Below, in pieces: positions 8,403 through 15,548 of a stretch of DNA of 15,746 bases. The stretch comes from DASRSS01 sp035656335 (GTDB lineage: Bacteria > Actinomycetota > Actinomycetes > Mycobacteriales > Jatrophihabitantaceae): NCBI GenBank assembly GCA_035656335.1, contig DASRSS010000086.1, positions 1 to 15,746 on the forward strand, written 5' to 3'. The notes beneath the pieces were generated by a model, which saw only the letters and a program-made list of their open reading frames with translations, made no database searches and was not told the DNA's origin. A program made the translations under genes and the position numbers. Position 1 is the first letter of the stretch. Each line of letters starts with the position of its first letter.

Positions 8403-9755
8403 ATGATCGAGTTGCTGCGCGCCGCGGCCGCGAAGGATCCGGACCAGGTCGCCGTCGTGTCCGCGACCGGTCAGCTCAGCTACGCGCAGCTGGTCGCGCG
8501 GGCCGAGCAGACCGCCGCCGCCCTGCAGACGCGCGGCGTGACCCGGTTCGCCGCCCTCGACAGCGATCCGGCCGTTATCTGGACGCTGCTCGCGGCCGGC
8601 TCGCTCATCGGCGCAGAGTCGTGCATCTACCCGCCGGCCGCACCAGACGGCGACATCGCGACGTTCCGCGAGCGCTTCGGGCACGCGCTGCTGATCAGCT
8701 CCCGCGAGCTGCCCGGCCAGGCCGACCTGGTCCGTCCGGACGAGCTGCTCGCGGCCGAGCCGCTGGCCGCGGAGCCACCCTCCGGGCCGCGACCGTTGCT
8801 GATCCTGACCAGCGGCACCACGGGTCCGTCCAAGGCGGCGGTTCACGACTGGGCCCGCGTGCTGCGGATGGCCGACGGGGTACAGGCCACGCCGGAGCAT
8901 CGATGGTTGCTCGCCTACGGGCTCAACCAGTTCGGCGGCCTGCAGATCCTGATCCACGTGGCTGCCGCGATGGCCACCCTCGTCGCGGGCCAGTCGTTCC
9001 GGCCGCGCGACGGGCTGGCAGCGATGCGCCGCTGGGACGTCACGCACGCGAGCGGCACACCCACGTTCTGGCGCTTCCTGCTCGCCGAGCTGCGCGGTGA
9101 CGGCGGCCCGACGCCGACGCTGCGGCAGGTGTCGCTCAGCGGCGAGGCGGTCCCGGCGTCGCTGCTCGAGCAGCTGAAGCAGGCGTTCCCGCAGGCGCGG
9201 TTGTCGCAGATCTACGGCGCGACGGAGATGGGCCAGACGATCACGGTGCGGGACGGCCGGGCCGGGTTGCCGTTGAGCTTCCTGGAGGACGGCGAGGTCA
9301 CTTTCAAGGTCGTCGACGGCGAGCTGTGGGTGCGCACGCGGTCGGCGATGCTCGGCTACTTCGGCGAGCGGTTCGAGACGTCCGACGCGGCCGACACGTG
9401 GCGACCGACCGGTGACCTCGTCGAGATCGTGGACGACCGCATCCAGTTCCGCGGCCGGAAGACGGACGTGATCAACGTCGGTGGCGTCAAGATCCACCCG
9501 CTGCCGATCGAGGAGCTCGTCTGCCGGGTGGACGGCGTCGCGCTAGCCCGGGTGTTCGGCCGGCCGAACGCGATGGTCGGCCACATCGTCGCGCTCGAGG
9601 TGGTTCCGCAGCCCGGCGCGGACGAGGACGAGCTGCGCGCCGCGATCCGCACCGCGTGCGCCGACCTGCCGCCGGCAGCGCGCCCGCGCAGCATCAAGAT
9701 CGTCCCGAGCCTGGAGACGCCGGGCAACAAGGTGATCAGAGGAGTCGAGCAGTGA
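8403..9755 (+). CDS. acyl-adenylating enzyme (AMP-dependent acyl-CoA/acyl-carrier ligase)
   Basis: A 450-residue ANL-superfamily ligase that would activate a carboxylic acid as its acyl-AMP and pass it to CoA or a carrier protein. Core motifs are the P-loop-like LTSGTTGPSKAAV (135-147), YGATEMGQ (271-278), PTGDL with Asp338 contacting the ribose, RGRKTDVINVGG at the hinge, and PGNKVIRG with the C-terminal catalytic Lys443. It is shorter than typical acyl-CoA synthetases (500-560 residues), mainly at the N-terminus. ATG 8403 has GGAGG at 8388-8392; a TTG at 8337 would add 22 residues and has no ribosome site. It overlaps the next SDR gene by 4 bases. A convergent acyl carrier protein gene nearby is a plausible acyl acceptor. 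The substrate is unknown. Confidence 0.85.
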   Translation: MIELLRAAAAKDPDQVAVVSATGQLSYAQLVARAEQTAAALQTRGVTRFAALDSDPAVIWTLLAAGSLIGAESCIYPPAAPDGDIATFRERFGHALLISSRELPGQADLVRPDELLAAEPLAAEPPSGPRPLLILTSGTTGPSKAAVHDWARVLRMADGVQATPEHRWLLAYGLNQFGGLQILIHVAAAMATLVAGQSFRPRDGLAAMRRWDVTHASGTPTFWRFLLAELRGDGGPTPTLRQVSLSGEAVPASLLEQLKQAFPQARLSQIYGATEMGQTITVRDGRAGLPLSFLEDGEVTFKVVDGELWVRTRSAMLGYFGERFETSDAADTWRPTGDLVEIVDDRIQFRGRKTDVINVGGVKIHPLPIEELVCRVDGVALARVFGRPNAMVGHIVALEVVPQPGADEDELRAAIRTACADLPPAARPRSIKIVPSLETPGNKVIRGVEQ

Positions 9756-10495
9756 CGCAGCCCGCGGCCCGCGTGGTCGTCATCACCGGGGGAAGCCGCG
9801 GCCTGGGCGCCGGAATCGTCCAGTCGTTCCTCGACTCCGGAGACCGCGTCGCGACGTGCGCGCGCTCGCGCACCACGCAGATCGACAAGTGGCTCGACGA
9901 CCCGGCGACCGCAGATCGGTTCCTCTTCCACGAGGTCGACCTGAGCGACCGGCCGGCCACGGCCGCGTTCGTCAAGGACGTCGTCGAGCGCTGGGGCGGC
10001 GTGGACGTGCTGGTCAACAACGCCGGCGTGGCGCGGGACGGCGTGCTGGCAACGGCGTCCGACGACGACGTCGATGTCGTCGTGGACCTGAACCTGAAGG
10101 GCACGCTCTACATCACGAAGCTGGTCTGCCGACGCATGCTCGCGCGCGGGCACGGGCACATCGTGAACATTTCGTCGATCGTCGGCATCTCCGGTTACCG
10201 GGGACTGGCTGTGTACAGCGCGACGAAGGCGGCGCTGGACGGAATGACGCGTGCGCTGTCGCGTGAACTCGGTTCGCGCGGCATCACCGTCAACTCGGTG
10301 GCGCCGGGCTACCTGCGCACCGAGATGTCGCACGGGTTGGACGACGCGCAGCTGGGCCAGATCGTGCGCCGCACCCCGGCCGGCCGGCTGGGCGAGCCCG
10401 CCGACATCGCGCGGGTCGTGCAGTTCCTGGCCGCGCCCGAGAACGACTACCTGACCGGGCAGGTCATCGTCGTCGACGGCGGGCTCACGGCCTGA
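9752..10495 (+). CDS. FabG-like short-chain dehydrogenase/reductase
   Basis: A 247-residue classical SDR. It shows the cofactor motif TGGSRGLG (12-19), NNAG (89-92), the catalytic triad Ser142-Tyr155-Lys159 in YSATK, VNSVAPGYLRTEM, and a C-terminal YLTGQVIVVDGG. These are the marks of 3-oxoacyl-carrier-protein reductases and related ketoreductases using NADPH. The GTG start overlaps the stop of the adenylating enzyme (GTGA), with AGAGGAG at 9738-9744 as ribosome site, so the two are coupled. With a ligase beside it and an ACP gene just downstream, reduction of a carrier- or CoA-bound beta-keto acyl group is likely. Many SDRs share this signature, so the substrate cannot be fixed. Confidence 0.88.
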   Translation: MTQPAARVVVITGGSRGLGAGIVQSFLDSGDRVATCARSRTTQIDKWLDDPATADRFLFHEVDLSDRPATAAFVKDVVERWGGVDVLVNNAGVARDGVLATASDDDVDVVVDLNLKGTLYITKLVCRRMLARGHGHIVNISSIVGISGYRGLAVYSATKAALDGMTRALSRELGSRGITVNSVAPGYLRTEMSHGLDDAQLGQIVRRTPAGRLGEPADIARVVQFLAAPENDYLTGQVIVVDGGLTA

Positions 10496-10503
10496 CGCGT
10501 CCT

Positions 10504-10522
10504 GCCGCGGCGCAAGCGCGGC
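10504..10522. terminator. GC-rich hairpin between convergent SDR and ACP genes
   Basis: GCCGCG (10504-10509) pairs with CGCGGC (10517-10522) across a 7-base loop in the 38-base gap between two converging genes. Position suggests a bidirectional terminator. There is no T-tract on either side, as is common in high-GC genomes, so activity is uncertain. Confidence 0.4.
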
Positions 10523-10533
10523 GGCCGGCGGTC

Positions 10534-10785
10534 TCAGGCTGCGGAGAGCGCCTTGTAGAACTCGAAGATCTCGCCAACCGTCTCGGGCAGGCTGTCACCG
10601 GCGGCGAAGGGGTCGGTGCCGAACTCGTCCTCGAGCAGCGCGGACAGCTCGGCGGCCTCCAGCGAGTCCAGCTCGAGGCCTTCGCTGTAGAGACCCAGGT
10701 CGTCGGTCAGCTCCTCCGGTGCCTTGCCCACGCGATCGAGGAACTCGACGATGATCTCCCGCACTCTGCTCAGATCCGCGCTCAC
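10534..10785 (-). CDS. acyl carrier protein
   Basis: An 83-residue acidic acyl carrier protein. Its LELDSLEAAEL motif carries Ser41, the attachment site of the 4'-phosphopantetheine arm, and the Asp-Ser-Leu context is diagnostic. Predicted helices flank it (REIIVEFLDRVG at the N-terminus, VGEIFEFYKAL at the C-terminus). It is a free-standing ACP, not a fused PKS/NRPS domain, and its GLELDSLEAAE motif differs from the usual DSLD/DSLS of housekeeping AcpP, suggesting a pathway-dedicated carrier. GTG 10785 has GAAGG 7 bases upstream. It converges on the ligase and SDR genes and lies 109 bases downstream of def on the same strand. The acyl-adenylating enzyme is a candidate for loading it and the condensation-type protein for unloading it. 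Confidence 0.88.
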   Translation of the reverse strand: MSADLSRVREIIVEFLDRVGKAPEELTDDLGLYSEGLELDSLEAAELSALLEDEFGTDPFAAGDSLPETVGEIFEFYKALSAA

Positions 10786-10851
10786 AACGCTGCCTTCCGC
10801 TCCTGGGCCGGTTCCGGCGCGACGAGGTCTGCACCGTGCTGAATATGACGC

Positions 10852-10870
10852 TGACCGAGTATGACCGAGT
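10852..10870. repeat. tandem 10-bp-period repeat TGACCGAGT in the def-ACP gap
   Basis: TGACCGAGT occurs at 10852-10860 and 10862-10870, one helical turn apart, and the related TGACG lies just left at 10846. The repeats sit about 70 bases before the ACP start, next to an AT-rich box (TATTCA on the minus strand, 10845-10840) that could be a -10. A direct-repeat operator controlling the ACP gene is possible. The regulator is unknown. Confidence 0.45.
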
Positions 10871-10894
10871 CGCCACGTGAGTGCATCCCGACGG

Positions 10895-11413
10895 TCAGTC
10901 GATCTCGTTCCACTCGAACGGCTCCATGTCGCGCAGGACGCGGCGCCGCCGGTTGCGCGGCAGGTGGTCGATGAACAGCGTCCCCTGCAAATGGTCTGTC
11001 TCGTGCTGGAGGCAGCGCGCGAAGAATCCTGTGCCGCTCACCTCGATGGGCGCGCCGGTCTTGTCGACGCCGCGGACCGTGGCGGACGAGGCCCGCGCGA
11101 GCTCGTGGTACGGGCCGGGCACCGACAGGCAACCCTCCTCGCTGACCTCCGGCTCGCCCGAGGTCGTGATCGACGGGTTCACGACGTGGCCGACCTGGTG
11201 CACTCCGTCCGCGTCCGGGCAGTCGTAGACGAATACCGCGAGGTCGACGCCGATCTGCGGCGCGGCGAGGCCGACCCCCTCGGCCACCGCCAGCGACGCG
11301 AACATGTCGTCGACCAGCTGGGCCAGTTCGTCGTCGAACGCCGTGACCTGGCGGCACGGCGCGTGCAGGACGGGATCGCCTGCGACCCTGATTTTGCGTG
11401 GATTCCCGGTCAC
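10895..11413 (-). CDS. def: peptide deformylase
   Basis: A 172-residue metallohydrolase that removes the formyl group from the N-terminal methionine of new proteins. All three family motifs are intact: GVGLAAPQIG (46-55), EEGCLSVP with metal ligand Cys95, and QHETDH with metal ligands His137 and His141 and the catalytic Glu138. GTG 11413 is chosen because the protein then starts a few residues before IRVAGDPVLHAPC, as deformylases do; a TAGGCT box (11427-11422) 8 bases upstream suggests a leaderless message. A TTG at 11461 would add 16 residues lying across that promoter. It may be a housekeeping copy or, given its place among biosynthetic genes, a second copy giving target-based resistance. 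No formyltransferase gene accompanies it. Confidence 0.92.
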   Translation of the reverse strand: MTGNPRKIRVAGDPVLHAPCRQVTAFDDELAQLVDDMFASLAVAEGVGLAAPQIGVDLAVFVYDCPDADGVHQVGHVVNPSITTSGEPEVSEEGCLSVPGPYHELARASSATVRGVDKTGAPIEVSGTGFFARCLQHETDHLQGTLFIDHLPRNRRRRVLRDMEPFEWNEID

Positions 11414-11421
11414 AGCCCGCG

Positions 11422-11474
11422 AGCCTATCGACCTCGCGAAATTGGCCGGACAGGAGCGCAACCTGTTCTAGCCT
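11422..11474. promoter_or_regulatory. divergent promoter region between def and the glycosyltransferase
   Basis: The 78-base gap holds a TAGGCT box on the minus strand (11427-11422), 8 bases before the def GTG, and a TAGCCT box on the plus strand (11469-11474), 17 bases before the glycosyltransferase ATG. Both fit TANNNT. Neither gene has a clear Shine-Dalgarno sequence, which suits leaderless or very short 5' UTRs. No strong -35 hexamers are seen. Confidence 0.38.
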
Positions 11475-11491
11475 GCCTCGTTAGCCATGTC

Positions 11492-12799
11492 ATGCGGGTG
11501 CACGTTCACGACTACAGCGGCCACCCGTTCCAGGTTCAGCTCTCGCGGCAGCTCGCGGCCCAGGGTCACGAGGTGGTGCACGGGTACTGCACGCAGTACG
11601 TGACCGGGCGGGGCTTGCTGGAACGGGCTCCCGGGGATCCGCGGACCCTCGAGTTCGCGCCGCTGTCCGCCGGGGTGCCGCTGGTGAAGTACGCGCCGGT
11701 CGCCCGGACCCGCTTCGAGCTCAGCTATGCAGCCGCCTGGCAGCGCCAGCTGGACGCGGACCAGTTCGACGTCGTCGTCGCCTGCAACGTCCCGCTGTTC
11801 GCGCTGGCGAGGATGCGGCAGTACTTCGCGGCCAGAGACCAGCGGTGGGTGCTGTGGCACCAGGACATCTACAGCCTCGCCCTCGCCGCGGAGGCACGCA
11901 GCCGGCTCCCGCGCCCCGCGGCGGCCGCCGTATCGACGGCGGTCCAGCGGTTGGAGGCCGCTCAGGTCCGTTCCGCCGATGCGGTCGTGGCGATCGGTGA
12001 TGGCTTCGTCCGCCAGTACGGCGAGTGGGGTCAGCGGTCCGACCACGTGCAGGTGATCCCGAACTGGGCGCCGCTGGACCACATCCGGCCGGGCCGGCGC
12101 GACAACGAGTGGGCCGCCAGGCACCAGTTGCCGTCCGAGCCGGTGCGGCTGCTCTACGCGGGCACCCTCGGGCGCAAGCACAACCCGCTGCTGCTGCTGG
12201 ACGTGCTGGACGCGGTCCGCGCACGCGGCGTCGAGGCCGTCCTCACCGTGGTCAGCGAGGGCATCGGGGCCGACGACCTGGCGGCAGCGGCCGGTGACCG
12301 CCCGGACGTGCGCATCCTGGGCTACCAGTCCGCCGAAGACCTGCCGGACATGCTGGCGAGCGCGGACGCGGTCATCGCGTTGCTGGAACCGCACGCGGCG
12401 GCGTTCTGCGTCCCGAGCAAGGTGCTGAGCTACCTGTCCGCGGGCCGTCCGATCGTGGCGTTGGTGCCCGAAGGCAATCCCGCCGCCGACGATGTCGCGG
12501 TGGCCGGTGGGTTCGTCGGCGCGCCGACCCGCGAGGGTGCCCGGGCCGCCGGTGAATGGGTGGCCAACCTGGGCCGTGACCCGGAGGGGCTCGCGGTGCT
12601 CGGCAAGCGTGCTCGTGCCCTGGCCGAGGAGCGGTTCGACATCGAGCGGATCGGCGCGCAGTTCGAGGGCCTGCTGCACCGGGTCGTGACCGGTCGCGAT
12701 GCTCCGGTCGCGGTACGGCGCCGTCACGTGAGCCTGGAGCGTGCCGGGTCGCGGGAGCACGCGGTTTCCGCGGGTTCACGCCTCCCCGGCGCGCGGTGA
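11492..12799 (+). CDS. glycosyltransferase, family 4 type
   Basis: A 435-residue GT-B fold glycosyltransferase. The N-terminal Rossmann half begins VHVHDYSGHPFQVQLSRQLAAQGHEV, and FDVVVACNVPLF is the usual end of its acceptor-side core. The C-terminal half has VIPNWAPL, LLYAGTLGRKHNP (220-232), and FCVPSKVLSYLSAGRPIVA (from 305), the retaining-GT4 nucleotide-sugar site with Lys in place of the more usual E-x7-E start. It resembles WcaI-like capsule and glycolipid transferases and has no signal or membrane segment. The chosen ATG at 11492 avoids a long upstream extension that runs antisense through def. The acyltransferase gene follows after 40 bases. Donor and acceptor sugars are unknown; a GDP- or UDP-sugar is expected. 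Confidence 0.85.
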   Translation: MRVHVHDYSGHPFQVQLSRQLAAQGHEVVHGYCTQYVTGRGLLERAPGDPRTLEFAPLSAGVPLVKYAPVARTRFELSYAAAWQRQLDADQFDVVVACNVPLFALARMRQYFAARDQRWVLWHQDIYSLALAAEARSRLPRPAAAAVSTAVQRLEAAQVRSADAVVAIGDGFVRQYGEWGQRSDHVQVIPNWAPLDHIRPGRRDNEWAARHQLPSEPVRLLYAGTLGRKHNPLLLLDVLDAVRARGVEAVLTVVSEGIGADDLAAAAGDRPDVRILGYQSAEDLPDMLASADAVIALLEPHAAAFCVPSKVLSYLSAGRPIVALVPEGNPAADDVAVAGGFVGAPTREGARAAGEWVANLGRDPEGLAVLGKRARALAEERFDIERIGAQFEGLLHRVVTGRDAPVAVRRRHVSLERAGSREHAVSAGSRLPGAR

Positions 12800-12839
12800 C
12801 GCCGTCGTCGACCGCCCCGCGCACTCGGAGCGATGGGGG

Positions 12840-14105
12840 GTGGCCGTGTCGCGGCGATCACGTCCGCTGACCGTCTCGGAGCGGTACTACGCGTTCCTGG
12901 ACAGCGTCACGCCGATGAGCATCGTCGTCGTGGCCGACTTCGACAGGTGCCTTCCGGTCGAACACGTGGCACGGTGCTGGGAGCAGTTCATCGAGACGCG
13001 GTGTCTGCCGAGGCTGCGCGTCGGTGGCGACCTGACCCTGTACGACGCGCCGGCGGACAACGACTTCCAGGCACGCGAGGGCGCGGCGACCGGCTGGGAC
13101 GCCGCGATCGGGGCCGACCTGCGCGAGCCGTTCGGACTGGACCGCGCGATGCGGTGCCGGTACCTGCCGAGCCCCGCTGAGGACCAGGACCGCCTGTGCC
13201 TCGTCGTGCACCACGCCGTGACCGACGGGCGGGGCGCGATGGCCGAGATGCAGGCGCTGCTCAGGCTGCTGGACGGTCAGTCCGTACCGGCGCAGCCCGA
13301 CCTGCCGAGTCCGCCGCTGCTGCGCGAGCTGCCGTGGCAGACGGACCGGCAGGAGTTCATCGCACTGCTGCGGAAGATCCGGGAGCTCAACGACGACGCC
13401 GGGCAGCCGCAGCCGCAAGAGTGGAAGCAGCCGAGCGTGTTCGACCGGGTGCCGCGGTTCCAGACGTTGGTCCTCGAACCGGACGTGACGCAGGCGCTGC
13501 TGGCACGCGTCAAGCGCGAGGGCGCGAGCGTCTACTCGGCGACCGCGGCAGCGTGGCTGTGCAGTGTCGCGGAAACCGTTCTCGGCGAGGGCGAGTCGAC
13601 GCTGCAGCTGGCGACGTCCGTCGATCTGGCCGCGACGCCCGCCGACCCGGCGGCCGCACGCTCGGCAGTCGTCGGGATCATCGCGCGGCGTTACCGTGTG
13701 GATCCGGCTGACCCATGGCCGTTGGCCCGCCGGATCCGCGCCGCGATGACCGAGGCGGTGGATGCCGGCGAGGGCGAGTTGTTCTTCGAGCTGGCCCGGG
13801 TGCAGGCGTACGCCGACGTCGAGGCGGGTGCGCGCACGACGGCGCGGGCGCTGGCCAGCGCTCCACCTGCCGTGAGCGTCACGAACATGGGCTACGTCGA
13901 CGCGGACGGCGACCCGTCCTGGGTGCGGACGCTGTACGCCAACCTGCCGACCGCGCCGAACCAGCTGGTGTCCGCACCGGGGCTCACCTATCGCGACCGG
14001 ATCGTGCACAGCATCTCGACCGCCGACCTGCAGCTCGCGCCACACCTGGCCGAGGCGCTGGTCGACTCGTACCGCGCCCGAATCCGGGACCTGGCGAACG
14101 TCTGA
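12840..14105 (+). CDS. condensation-superfamily acyltransferase (PapA / WS-DGAT-like)
   Basis: A 421-residue stand-alone member of the CoA- or carrier-dependent acyltransferase superfamily that includes NRPS condensation domains, PapA proteins and wax-ester synthases. The catalytic motif HHxxxDG is present as HHAVTDGRG (124-132). The N-terminal LTVSERYYAFLDS and the late SVTNMGYVD stretch match PapA-type proteins better than NRPS domains. It would move an acyl chain from CoA or an ACP onto a hydroxyl or amine. GTG 12840 is favoured by GGAG (12827-12830) with a 9-base gap; GTG 12846 is an alternative two codons further on. The nearby glycosyltransferase, ACP and MmpS-like genes make esterification of a glycoconjugate plausible. 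Donor and acceptor are unknown. Confidence 0.8.
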   Translation: MAVSRRSRPLTVSERYYAFLDSVTPMSIVVVADFDRCLPVEHVARCWEQFIETRCLPRLRVGGDLTLYDAPADNDFQAREGAATGWDAAIGADLREPFGLDRAMRCRYLPSPAEDQDRLCLVVHHAVTDGRGAMAEMQALLRLLDGQSVPAQPDLPSPPLLRELPWQTDRQEFIALLRKIRELNDDAGQPQPQEWKQPSVFDRVPRFQTLVLEPDVTQALLARVKREGASVYSATAAAWLCSVAETVLGEGESTLQLATSVDLAATPADPAAARSAVVGIIARRYRVDPADPWPLARRIRAAMTEAVDAGEGELFFELARVQAYADVEAGARTTARALASAPPAVSVTNMGYVDADGDPSWVRTLYANLPTAPNQLVSAPGLTYRDRIVHSISTADLQLAPHLAEALVDSYRARIRDLANV

Positions 14106-14125
14106 TCGGCGGAAGGTCGACTGCC

Positions 14126-14707
14126 ATGACGCGAATCCGTCTGCTCCGCAAGCCGTACGCGGTCATCGCGGTCGGCGCGGCACTGCTCTGTTACGTATTG
14201 GTGATGGTGCTGTGGGTCGGTGGGTCGCCCGCCGGGCCGCCCGACTCCTTCAACGCGAACGGCGCGCCGCCGACGAACCTGTCGACGCCTCCACCGGCAT
14301 CGCCGGCGAAAGCGTCCGCCTCGCCGCCGTCCCGCACGCCCGCGCGACCGGGGCTGACGGGCCTGCTGCCGAAGCAGTTGGCGCAGGCCTTCCCCGCGTC
14401 GTCCACCGACGCCGACCACAGCGGCCTGCCGATCCGGTCCGTCCGGATCGAGGTCACCTCGGACGCGGTGATCGCCGGCATCGGCTACCTCATCGCGAAC
14501 GGCAAGCCGCCGAGCTACGACGGGTACTGGTTCAAGTCGCCGTTCATCGTCAACACGGTGGCGCGCAGCGGCGGGCTGACCTCGTTCGTCGCGGCGCAAG
14601 CCGGGCCGACCGCGTCCAGGATCACCTGCACGCTCATCGTGGACGGCAAGCTGGCGATGCGCCGGACGGCACATGGGCCCCACAAGGTCGTGACGTGTCT
14701 GGGCTGA
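14126..14707 (+). CDS. MmpS-like membrane-anchored protein
   Basis: A 193-residue protein with a basic N-terminus, one transmembrane segment at about residues 12-31 (AVIAVGAALLCYVLVMVLWV), and a Pro/Ala/Ser-rich linker to about residue 75. An extracytoplasmic domain follows. That domain starts with IRSVRIEVTSDAVIAGIGYL and ends with SRITCTLIVDGKL and a final VVTCLG. The paired Cys168 and Cys191 and the C-x-L-I-V-D-G pattern match MmpS proteins, periplasmic-side partners of MmpL lipid exporters. No MmpL gene is in the window. GGAAGG (14111-14116) gives a 9-base spacing to the ATG, and the acyltransferase gene ends 20 bases upstream, so the two are probably co-transcribed. The similarity is recognised by pattern only; a generic anchored beta-rich protein is the alternative. 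Confidence 0.68.
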   Translation: MTRIRLLRKPYAVIAVGAALLCYVLVMVLWVGGSPAGPPDSFNANGAPPTNLSTPPPASPAKASASPPSRTPARPGLTGLLPKQLAQAFPASSTDADHSGLPIRSVRIEVTSDAVIAGIGYLIANGKPPSYDGYWFKSPFIVNTVARSGGLTSFVAAQAGPTASRITCTLIVDGKLAMRRTAHGPHKVVTCLG

Positions 14708-14739
14708 TCACGGCCCGGCACGGTGCGCGGACGCGGCTG

Positions 14740-15459
14740 CTACTTGCGCCGCGCGTAAATCACGAGCGTCATCTGCATCGCCTTCGGCAGCCGCGGTTCG
14801 ACGACCATGATCGACTTCGCCAGCTTCGGCCAGCGCAGGAAGTACTGCTCCTGTCCGGCGCGGTGCAGCGCCTTCCACTCGAAGTCGCGGTCCAGCAGGC
14901 GGTGCAGCGACCGCTCGGAGTTCATCAGGTAGCGCGTCGGGAAGACGTCCTTCTCGAGCCGGTTCGGCTGCAGCACGGACAGCCACCGGCTGTGCTTCTC
15001 GTTCGGCACCGTCCGCGCGACCATCGACAGCGGGGAGTGCCGGCTGATGGTGCGGGCCACGAATGCACCGCCGGGCCGCAGCGTGCGGGTCAGCTCGCGC
15101 ACGAATGCTTCCGGATCGTCGACGTGCTCGAGGACGAAATCGCTGACGGCCAGGTCGACGCTCGCGTCCTCGACCGGCCACCGGCCGGAGTCGTCGATGA
15201 GGCGGAACTCGTCCAGCAGCGGGTTCTCGGCGCCGACCGGGTCGACGTCGATGCCGATCACCCGGCGACCGGTACCGCGCAGGTCGTGGAAGATCCGGTC
15301 GTTGGCCTCGTCGGCCATGCTGCCGCGCCCGCAGCCGACGTCCAGGACGACGCTCGCCCGCGCGGCCAGGGCCTGCGCGACACCCAGGAACGGCACGACG
15401 CTGTCCCAGCCGGATTTCTTGAAGTCGAAGACTTCGTCCCATCCGAGCACCTGGGCCAT
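14740..15459 (-). CDS. class I SAM-dependent methyltransferase
   Basis: A 239-residue methyltransferase. Counting from ATG 15459, motif I is VVLDVGCGRGS (37-47), followed by VIGIDVDPVG with the acidic residue that holds the SAM ribose, then DLAVSDFVLEHVDDPEAFVRELTRTLRPGGAFVART (quoted here as two parts: DLAVSDFVLEHVDDP and EAFVRELTRTLRPGG). This is the Methyltransf_11-type arrangement common in sugar and natural-product O- or N-methyltransferases. ATG 15459 is preferred because GGGGGA lies just before it; ATG 15471, four codons earlier, has no ribosome site. It is convergent with the MmpS-like gene and divergent from the gene at 15549. Methylation of a sugar in the presumed glycoconjugate would fit, but the substrate cannot be read. 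Confidence 0.85.
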   Translation of the reverse strand: MAQVLGWDEVFDFKKSGWDSVVPFLGVAQALAARASVVLDVGCGRGSMADEANDRIFHDLRGTGRRVIGIDVDPVGAENPLLDEFRLIDDSGRWPVEDASVDLAVSDFVLEHVDDPEAFVRELTRTLRPGGAFVARTISRHSPLSMVARTVPNEKHSRWLSVLQPNRLEKDVFPTRYLMNSERSLHRLLDRDFEWKALHRAGQEQYFLRWPKLAKSIMVVEPRLPKAMQMTLVIYARRK

Positions 15460-15537
15460 CGATTCCCCCATCGGTTCGTGAGGCGCTGTGGCCGCGTGTC
15501 GGCCGATGGCGTGGACGATACCGATCCGGCGGCTGGT

Positions 15538-15543
15538 TGTATT
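15538..15543 (+). promoter_or_regulatory. candidate -10 box (TGTATT) of the last gene
   Basis: TGTATT ends 5 bases before the ATG at 15549, so the message would start at or next to the start codon. No Shine-Dalgarno sequence is present. The divergent methyltransferase gene must have its promoter in the same 77-90-base gap. Confidence 0.3.
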
Positions 15544-15548
15544 GCCGA

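Noticed and set aside
7431..9497. 688-residue minus-strand open frame, the longest in the window
   Set aside because: It crosses asd, the intergenic gap and the adenylating enzyme in antisense and has no motifs. Its length reflects the scarcity of stop codons.
11414..11461. TTG-initiated 16-residue extension of peptide deformylase
   Set aside because: It lies across the presumed promoter box and adds residues not found in the family.
10877..11491. N-terminal extension of the glycosyltransferase to 640 residues
   Set aside because: The extension runs antisense through the whole deformylase gene and has no domain. The GT4 fold begins cleanly at the ATG at 11492.
14708..14739. Possible terminator between the MmpS-like and methyltransferase genes
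   Set aside because: Only a 4-bp GCAC-G-GTGC palindrome is present, too small to support a terminator.
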